DNA from: a virus | DNA: 20,199 nt | Virus record (IMG/VR): IMGVR_UViG_3300001533_000616 | Span: 1-20,199 of that record | Direction: 5' to 3' (one strand) | Part shown: in pieces, positions 15,763 to 20,199 of the stretch | How positions within the stretch are numbered: position 1 is the stretch's first letter | How the letters are laid out: every line of letters begins with the position of its first letter | Translations under genes and position numbers: made by a program | The notes under the pieces: model-generated | What the model was told of the DNA's origin: nothing | Seen by the model: the letters and a program-made list of their open reading frames with translations, nothing else | The model's database searches: none

Positions 15763-16239
15763 TTACGACCGGGCAGTGACAACTGCTTTTGTTGCATTAC
15801 ATTTACCAGTCGCACTTATTGTACCAGCCTTTGAATCATAGGCTAATTGCTCATTGCGGTAGTAAGGTAATGTTATTTTCTCTGTTGTGGTACTTGAACC
15901 ACAGAGGACAGCATTACTGATGACAATACTGATACTTGGTTCACGACAATCATCAGTATCTGTACTGGTCCAGCCAGCCTCACCATTAAGAACCTCACGT
16001 GGTGTGACATCCTCTGTTCCAATGGACTCAAACCATTCCCAGTTAAATGCAAAACTTGCATCCATGGGTTGCTCATCACCAGGCCGCACTTCATCAAGAA
16101 GGCCACGGTCAAGTGTGTATTCACGGTTTTGGTACTCTGTGAAAGTAAGATTACCATCACCAATTTTGATGGTTATCTTTTCAGTGGATATGTTACCACC
16201 GATCAATTCAATTGTAGCATTTCTCAAACTAAATTTCAT
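15763..16239 (-). CDS. Putative major tail (tube) protein
   Basis: A 158-residue beta-rich protein. It begins MKFSLRNATIELIGG, has KITIKIGDGNLTFTE, then RGLLDEVRPGDEQPMDASFAFNWEWF (about residues 45-70; a GDE.PMD..F.F.WE pattern seen in putative phage tail-tube proteins), GWTSTDTDDCREPSISIVI and a closing GTISATGKCNATKA segment. It immediately precedes the frameshifted chaperone gene, the usual place of the tube gene in siphoviruses, and its size fits a tube subunit. AGAGGT lies about 8 bases before the ATG. The assignment comes from recalled patterns and position, so a related minor structural protein remains possible. Confidence 0.65.
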   Translation of the reverse strand: MKFSLRNATIELIGGNISTEKITIKIGDGNLTFTEYQNREYTLDRGLLDEVRPGDEQPMDASFAFNWEWFESIGTEDVTPREVLNGEAGWTSTDTDDCREPSISIVISNAVLCGSSTTTEKITLPYYRNEQLAYDSKAGTISATGKCNATKAVVTARS

Positions 16240-16257
16240 TTTAGTTACCTCTTTTAA

Positions 16258-16716
16258 TTAATGACCAGCAAAGTCATCGTTGTAATATAGCCCTTCAACC
16301 TTTGATTGGAATACATCCAAATCGGGGGCTACCCTACCGATTGGATAAATAATAATATCTGACTTAGTGTTAGGTTTCAAATACAAGCAGTCAACAAAGG
16401 TACCAGTGTCCACAGTCTCATCACCATAGCGGTATATTGATATGCTACTCGTAAATGCATTAGCAATATCACCACTTAATGTTTCTAACGTGTAGAGTTT
16501 GGTTCCACCATGTGTGTACTGTATCAGTATACTAACAAACAAATCAACACGTAACATGCCACTGCGTTCGGTATAGTGTGGTCCTTCGAGTCTAAGCTCA
16601 CACCATGTATCTGCTTTAGTGGTCTTATCACCATCTATAACAATAGTCGGTGTTATACGTGTTGCAAAATGTTGAGCTACTGATGCTTTGACCCAACGTG
16701 GTAGATGCTTTTTCAT
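16258..16716 (-). CDS. Putative tail terminator protein
   Basis: A 152-residue protein starting PRWVKASVAQHFATRI, then WCELRLEGPHYTERSG (about residues 38-53), a strand pair (VDLFVSILIQYTHG), a long helix leading to SISIYRYGDE, and a C-terminal VFQSKVEGLYY. The RW.KASV..HF start and EGP.(F/Y)TE motif recur in phage proteins found between the head-closure and tail-tube genes, which fits a tail terminator that caps the tube and joins it to the head. This is pattern memory plus position. Its ATG overlaps the upstream stop (ATGA) and AAGGT lies about 8 bases upstream. Confidence 0.55.
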   Translation of the reverse strand: MKKHLPRWVKASVAQHFATRITPTIVIDGDKTTKADTWCELRLEGPHYTERSGMLRVDLFVSILIQYTHGGTKLYTLETLSGDIANAFTSSISIYRYGDETVDTGTFVDCLYLKPNTKSDIIIYPIGRVAPDLDVFQSKVEGLYYNDDFAGH

Positions 16717-17108
16717 GCTTTTAACCTTATTGACACAGCAAGACCATGTTCAAAGAACTCAGGCTTACTGGGCTTGTATTTGATACCATTAATGATTATA
16801 TAATCACGAAGATCAGGCTCACGATTAGCATATATACTTGTAAGATCCTTAGTATCAACAATAACATACTTAGTATCAATCTCTAAGTTTGTTTTGAAGC
16901 CTAAAGCATTATAAGTAATTGCTTGAAGCGTAACAGGCAATAATATTGCACGAGACACGGTTATTTGTGTATAACTACTGGTAATTGTACCAGTAGTTAA
17001 GTTACGTGCTGAAGCAATAAAAATGTGCCATGTTAGTGATGCACCCCATTTCTTTTTCAAGTCATAGAGTACACCACGGATCATCTTCTTATTGTAAGCC
17101 TGTATCAT
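16713..17108 (-). CDS. Putative head closure (stopper) protein
   Basis: A 131-residue protein. RGVLYDLKKKWGASLTWHIF at the start, VSRAILLPVTLQ (about residues 50-61), YVIVDTKDLTS (81-91), LRDYIIINGIKYKP (99-112) and FFEHGLAVSIRLK at the end follow the pattern of conserved phage neck proteins in which RAI.LP, a (F/Y)II D..DL segment, an RDYI...G..Y loop and a final strand recur. It is the first gene after the major capsid gene and precedes the terminator candidate, consistent with a head-closure role. The start lies 6 bases after the capsid stop, and the binding site is weak, so translation is probably coupled. Confidence 0.55.
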   Translation of the reverse strand: MIQAYNKKMIRGVLYDLKKKWGASLTWHIFIASARNLTTGTITSSYTQITVSRAILLPVTLQAITYNALGFKTNLEIDTKYVIVDTKDLTSIYANREPDLRDYIIINGIKYKPSKPEFFEHGLAVSIRLKA

Positions 17109-17114
17109 GATTAA

Positions 17115-18368
17115 TTAACCCAGCATTACGTAGCCTTGATTGGTGTCAAAAATGGCAATACCACAAAGCAAATCAGCTGTAACAAGCAAGCCTTGTTTGT
17201 ACTGGTCATAACCCATTGTGAGACGGATTGCCAAGTCATTAAAGCTTACAACAGCTGACTGTACACCAGTGTTACTCGGTGGAATGGCCATGGGACGTAC
17301 AACTAAGCCCAAGGCATCCTTGGAGAAAGCGAAGTTATATGAACCACCAGGACCAAAGGCAACTATATCACCATCATCAACAGCTGTAGTCAATGGGCGG
17401 TTAAGCAGAAAGTCTGCTTCAGTACCCACATTATTTTCGATTGAGATGATCGTATATACGTCATCATCAATACGAACAATCTGACCAACTTGTGGTGGAA
17501 ATGTATCACTGATACCATCAATATGGATGGGCAATGTATAACCCGCAGCATACGATGATCCTGAGAGGTCAATAGCACCTGCTACATATGATGTGACAAC
17601 TGCATCATCAGTAACATCATTACGCAATGCGGGTGATATATTGATTTGTGTCGGTGTTGAACCACCCACTGTCCCAGTGACACGATATGGGTACATGGAA
17701 CCAGCAATAGTGACATAACTACCAGTTGTAATAGCTGCAGAGAAGTCATCAACAGTAAGATCAGTATCACCAATAGCATAGCCACCAACGTTGTCAATTG
17801 TACCAACAGCCTTATAGGCTGTGTCACGATTAACATACGGTGTATTTTGACCCATGAACCAGTCGATACCATACTTACGACCCAAACTTGCTTCACGCAG
17901 GGCTGTACCATCATCACCAACCTTATTTGCATCAGTGAATTCGGAAAGCTCTAACAAGTTTGCCTCTGAATCAGGAGTGATTACTGCATTCTTTGCAGCG
18001 GGGAGGAGGCCACTGACCATCATTTGACGGGTACCAAGAATATAATTCTTAGCAGTGGACACACTCAAACCACCCAACTGGCCATAAGCATTATCAAGGA
18101 AACGTGGAACATAACCCAAAACTGCACGGTCAACAGATGTGGCAATATTGAGAATCGCTGGTTGCAAATACATTTGTACCAAGTATGAACGTCGTGTAGA
18201 AATGTTGGTCCAACGTAACTGGGAGTTTGTTGGAAACGGCATCCTGTGCAGACACATCATCATTAGGACCTTTACGCTTGGGGACAAACTTGGCAGGTCT
18301 GTTTGCATTGACAGTTTCGCCATAATTAGCAATTCTGTCTTCATAGTCACGGTTAATGAGATTAGCAA
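17115..18368 (-). CDS. Major capsid protein (P22 coat-like), C-terminal fragment
   Basis: This open frame carries about the last 355 residues of the capsid protein. Meaningful capsid sequence begins near 18185 with YLVQMYLQPAILNIATSVDR; the earlier part of the frame, including the ATG at 18368, is out-of-frame sequence overlapping the N-terminal fragment. Typical features of P22-coat-like proteins follow: SVDRAVLGYVPRFL, a NAVITPDSEANLLEL segment, DDGTALREASLGRKYGIDW and QNTPYVNR. Then comes a beta-rich insertion with ITTGSYVTIAG, and the end has YNFAFSKDALGLVVRPMAIP and MGYDQYKQGLLVTADLLCGI. Hundreds of copies of this protein form the shell. The gene needs the fragment ending near 18186 to be complete. 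Confidence 0.85.
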   Translation of the reverse strand: MLISLTVTMKTELLIMAKLSMQTDLPSLSPSVKVLMMMCLHRMPFPTNSQLRWTNISTRRSYLVQMYLQPAILNIATSVDRAVLGYVPRFLDNAYGQLGGLSVSTAKNYILGTRQMMVSGLLPAAKNAVITPDSEANLLELSEFTDANKVGDDGTALREASLGRKYGIDWFMGQNTPYVNRDTAYKAVGTIDNVGGYAIGDTDLTVDDFSAAITTGSYVTIAGSMYPYRVTGTVGGSTPTQINISPALRNDVTDDAVVTSYVAGAIDLSGSSYAAGYTLPIHIDGISDTFPPQVGQIVRIDDDVYTIISIENNVGTEADFLLNRPLTTAVDDGDIVAFGPGGSYNFAFSKDALGLVVRPMAIPPSNTGVQSAVVSFNDLAIRLTMGYDQYKQGLLVTADLLCGIAIFDTNQGYVMLG

Positions 18369-18474
18369 TGACCATATTTTCTTCGAGAATAGCCAATGAT
18401 TCCTGGGCCCAGAGTGTTGGATTCAGATTGTCGAGATCATTGGCGTAACGAGGTTTGAAGTACTTCTTTTTCAT
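18130..18474 (-). CDS. Major capsid protein (P22 coat-like), N-terminal fragment
   Basis: The true start of the capsid gene: AAAGGT lies 6 bases before the ATG at 18474, just after the scaffold gene. It reads LNPTLWAQESLAILEENM, ANLINRDYEDRIANYGETVNA, PAKFVPKRKG, then NKLPVTLDQHFYTTFIL near residue 97, all matching the N-arm and spine region of P22-coat-like proteins. After TTFIL the frame drifts into noncapsid residues and stops at 18130. The capsid sequence resumes in the +1 frame (YLVQMYLQPA). Compared with the family as I recall it, about a dozen residues between these two points are missing, so a deletion with net loss of 3n+2 bases near 18176-18190 best explains the break. Confidence 0.8.
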   Translation of the reverse strand: MKKKYFKPRYANDLDNLNPTLWAQESLAILEENMVIANLINRDYEDRIANYGETVNANRPAKFVPKRKGPNDDVSAQDAVSNKLPVTLDQHFYTTFILGTNVFATSDSQYCHIC

Positions 18475-18496
18475 TTAATTACCTTTGTTGTTTGGA

Positions 18497-19321
18497 TTAA
18501 TTACCCTTTGCTTGCGATTTAATAACTTGCCGGTATTTACGGTATTCTTCTGGATCCTTAATATTGTAGCCTTTTTCAGTGCCACTATAGTTCATACTAC
18601 CTAAGCCCCCGATAATATTACTTTTGAAAAGATTACCATAACGATCAGGCAAGTCCTTCATACGTTTTACTGCCTCTGTGGTACTTAACTCAAGTGTCAC
18701 AGGCTTACCTTCTTTGTCCACATCATTGAATCGAACTTTAGGTACCAAAGTACCAGTTTCCTTGTCTTCAATGAGCCTTGTATTATTGCTTAAAATCTGC
18801 ACAATTTGAACAGGGCTGAAGGCCTCATTTTCAACGGATGCATCCATAAGACTGCGTGTGATTTTCTCCTCTGTGTATAACGTTTCCCATTTTTTGGCAC
18901 GAGATTCAAGCTCGGTGACTTGTGTCTTCATTGTAGTCTCTAATTTTTCTTTTTCCCTTTGAGACCGTTCCTTTTCAGTCATTGACTGTGTCCGGAGTTC
19001 TTCAATTTGACTTTCAAGCTTTTCTTTCTCTTTTTCAGTCATACCAGCAGAACTTTTAATTGTCTCAAGTTCCTTGATTAATCTATCATTCTGCTCACGG
19101 AGTTTTTTCTTGTCTTCGGCAATGAAGCGATTCACATCATCTTGTGTGAATGTTTTTGGATTCTCGGTATTTTTTTCATCAGTACCTTTGTCATCAGTAC
19201 CTTTGTCATCAGTCTCAACTGTTACATCTTCATCACCGTGTCTGGGGTTAAATAGCACATGACCTGTGGCCATATGACAACGTTGATACCACCAGCGACG
19301 ACTCACTTCTTGCTTTCTCAT
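18497..19321 (-). CDS. Capsid scaffolding protein
   Basis: A 274-residue protein that guides capsid assembly and is absent from mature heads. The motif TFTQDDVNRFIAEDKKKLREQ (about residues 58-78) is typical of phage scaffolds, followed by a long charged coiled coil (to about residue 145, with TEKEKEKLESQIEELR) and a C-terminal part with AVKRMKDLPDRYGNLF and SIIGGLGS-like turns. The N-terminus is unusual: RRWWYQRCHMATGHVLFNPRHG, with Cys and His residues, then an acidic repeat (TDDKG). AAGGAG lies 5 bases before the ATG at 19321. It directly precedes the major capsid gene, the normal scaffold position. No protease motif is seen. Confidence 0.82.
   Translation of the reverse strand: MRKQEVSRRWWYQRCHMATGHVLFNPRHGDEDVTVETDDKGTDDKGTDEKNTENPKTFTQDDVNRFIAEDKKKLREQNDRLIKELETIKSSAGMTEKEKEKLESQIEELRTQSMTEKERSQREKEKLETTMKTQVTELESRAKKWETLYTEEKITRSLMDASVENEAFSPVQIVQILSNNTRLIEDKETGTLVPKVRFNDVDKEGKPVTLELSTTEAVKRMKDLPDRYGNLFKSNIIGGLGSMNYSGTEKGYNIKDPEEYRKYRQVIKSQAKGN
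19177..19213. repeat. 15-bp tandem repeat in scaffold gene
   Basis: Two full copies of CATCAGTACCTTTGT (19177-19191 and 19192-19206) and a partial third copy. They encode an acidic TDDKG repeat in the N-terminal linker of the scaffold and stay in frame. Confidence 0.85.
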
Positions 19322-19330
19322 TTCTGCTCC

Positions 19331-19774
19331 TTAGGTTGCCCTATTAACCGCTATACTACTGACATCGCGTAGATAAGGTGTCATTAATTTCCAAGCTGTT
19401 GCACTTGGTACACCTACTACTAAATGTTCAGGGACAAAACTACGGTCATAGGTTGTTTTTATTGTAGCAAATGCACTACTTTGTACATTGCTTGCCTCTA
19501 TTTCCACATCAGGATCAACATCATCAAGCAACCTTAATGCTATTTCAACACAAGCTGACTTAATGTCTGTTGGTACTGTATCACTATCACCACGTGGGAA
19601 TTCATTCTCTTGCGTTGAGCTATATTTATCACCATAATAATTGAAGCCATTAATAATACGTGTAGCCATTATCAATGCCTTATCTTTATCTACACTTGTA
19701 GCAGCAGTCCAAGAGTCAATATGTAACCTTGTATCAAAATAAAGTTGTGCTTCTTCTATTGTTATATATTGCAT
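19331..19774 (-). CDS. Head-tail adaptor (DnaT_2-like family)
   Basis: A 147-residue helical protein. ITIEEAQLYFDTRL at the start, DKDKALIMATRIINGFNYYGDKY (about residues 29-51), then NEFPRGDSDTVPTDIKSACVEIALRLL (57-83) is the pattern of the DnaT_2-like family found in phage head modules: AL..ATR.I....Y.G.K, Q...FPR, (V/I)P..I..A..E.AL.LL. Members of this family are placed near portal and head genes and resemble gp6-type adaptors. AAGGAG lies 7 bases before the ATG, and the gene overlaps the upstream one by 13 bases. It lies before the scaffold rather than after the capsid gene, which is less usual. Confidence 0.7.
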   Translation of the reverse strand: MQYITIEEAQLYFDTRLHIDSWTAATSVDKDKALIMATRIINGFNYYGDKYSSTQENEFPRGDSDTVPTDIKSACVEIALRLLDDVDPDVEIEASNVQSSAFATIKTTYDRSFVPEHLVVGVPSATAWKLMTPYLRDVSSIAVNRAT

Positions 19775-20061
19775 GTTTGACTCCTTGTACAGAAATCATC
19801 AACAAAGGTTATAAAATCCTTATGTATTGCTGGCCACTTAGTCGTTGATAATATTTGATGAATTAATCTAATATCATTATCACCAATATTAATCTCTTCG
19901 ATTCTTGTCTCTGTTTCAAGATTATCAAGTATCTTAAAGCAAACACGCATTCCATTTACATCTAAATTTTTTGCTTGTTTTAATGCATAGATTAATAAAT
20001 CAGAATAGAAGACATTACCCTCAGGTTGTTTCATTGTGGTTTCTTTATTCTTTATTTTCAT
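19762..20061 (-). CDS. Small helical protein of unknown function
   Basis: A 99-residue protein that I do not recognise by name. DLLIYALKQAKNLDVNGMRVCFKILDNLE (about residues 21-49, two joined helices), EINIGDNDIRLIHQIL and PAIHKDFITFVDDFC form a layout (MR.R.KILD.LE, then a .L.D.D...I. strand/helix, then a FVDD end) seen in small proteins of several phage head modules; no function is assigned. AGGT lies about 5 bases before the ATG at 20061; a second in-frame ATG at 20034 has no clear binding site. It overlaps the adaptor start by 13 bases. Confidence 0.7.
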   Translation of the reverse strand: MKIKNKETTMKQPEGNVFYSDLLIYALKQAKNLDVNGMRVCFKILDNLETETRIEEINIGDNDIRLIHQILSTTKWPAIHKDFITFVDDFCTRSQTCNI

Positions 20062-20086
20062 TTCATACCTATTTATTAAAACTTTA

Positions 20087-20113
20087 TCAATAATTGCATT
20101 CAGGGCATTTCAT
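20087..20113 (-). CDS. Possible 8-codon mini-ORF (MKCPECNY)
   Basis: ATG at 20113 reads eight codons to TGA at 20087. GGAGG (20132-20128) and GGTGGG lie upstream, with 14 and about 8 bases of spacing. It overlaps the end of the upstream gene and precedes the 99-residue gene. CPEC resembles the first knuckle of a zinc ribbon. It may be chance or a short leader; support is weak. Confidence 0.25.
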   Translation of the reverse strand: MKCPECNY

Positions 20114-20199
20114 TTTTGATTCCCACCCCTCCAGCGGACACGCTCAACGCGGAGTTGCTCGCTTTAACCACGTCAGATAATGTTTTTGCTGAATTAGGG
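20100..20199 (-). CDS. 3' end of upstream structural gene (partial)
   Basis: The last 32 complete codons of a gene that begins beyond the window, ending at TGA 20100-20102. It reads PNSAKTLSDVVKASNSALS, then VSAGGVGIKNEMP. A portal or other head protein would be expected here from the gene order, but the fragment is too short to confirm this. Its codons (GCG, AGC, TCC, GTG, GGG, TTG) are richer in GC than those of the neighbouring genes. Confidence 0.5.
   Translation of the reverse strand, partial: PNSAKTLSDVVKASNSALSVSAGGVGIKNEMP

Noticed and set aside
15873-16261. Several overlapping open frames on both strands over the tail-tube candidate
   Set aside because: They have no ribosome binding sites or recognisable patterns, and the 158-residue frame is well supported by position and start signal.
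18176-18190. Programmed +1 frameshift in the capsid gene
   Set aside because: No known +1 site is visible, and a simple +1 shift would still leave the protein short by about a dozen residues against the family as I recall it. A deletion or sequence error fits better.
1-20199. tRNA genes, CRISPR arrays, insertion sequences
   Set aside because: I saw no cloverleaf, no regularly spaced repeat-spacer array and no transposase or IS ends. The repeats present are all inside coding regions.

Overview
The window is an AT-rich piece of a tailed double-stranded DNA phage (Caudoviricetes, siphovirus-like). It may come from a phage genome, a prophage or a metagenomic contig; the host cannot be read from it. 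The evidence is a nearly unbroken minus-strand late operon of head and tail genes. It includes a P22-coat-like major capsid protein, a coiled-coil scaffold, a head-tail adaptor, a tail-tube candidate, a tail assembly chaperone with a -1 frameshift site and a 1697-residue tape measure protein. Most of these genes have AAGGA/AGGAG-type ribosome binding sites, and many overlap by 1-20 bases.

The minus operon reads from right to left. It begins with the 3' end of an upstream gene (20199-20100, possibly portal) and a small unknown protein. Then come a DnaT_2-like adaptor, the scaffold and the major capsid protein, whose reading frame is broken near 18183. Next are a head-closure candidate, a tail-terminator candidate, a tail-tube candidate, the chaperone pair G and GT, a gp10-like protein and the tape measure. 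After these lie a virion protein with a conserved WYIGL/HSGWTE core, a leucine-rich repeat-bearing protein, two small distal-tail-like proteins and two large tail-tip or adhesin candidates. The run ends with small accessory genes: an unknown protein, a Cys-rich protein with an EPVDQ tandem repeat, a DUF115-like GKGPSLD protein and a 54-residue protein that looks like the glycyl-radical tail of the anaerobic ribonucleotide reductase NrdD.

A short plus-strand operon faces it (46-1496): a sulfotransferase-like P-loop protein and a Cys/His-rich unknown protein. Two adjacent hairpins with opposite-facing T-runs (1495-1569) terminate the two converging operons. The last minus-strand gene ends inside the hairpin that serves the plus strand.

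Points of most interest: (1) the stand-alone NrdD glycyl-radical-loop protein at 1546-1710; (2) a classic TTTTTTA slippery heptamer at 15295-15289 that creates a 224-residue GT fusion; (3) the frame break, with apparent loss of about a dozen residues, inside the major capsid gene; (4) several in-frame DNA repeats and two intergenic hairpins that have no T-run.
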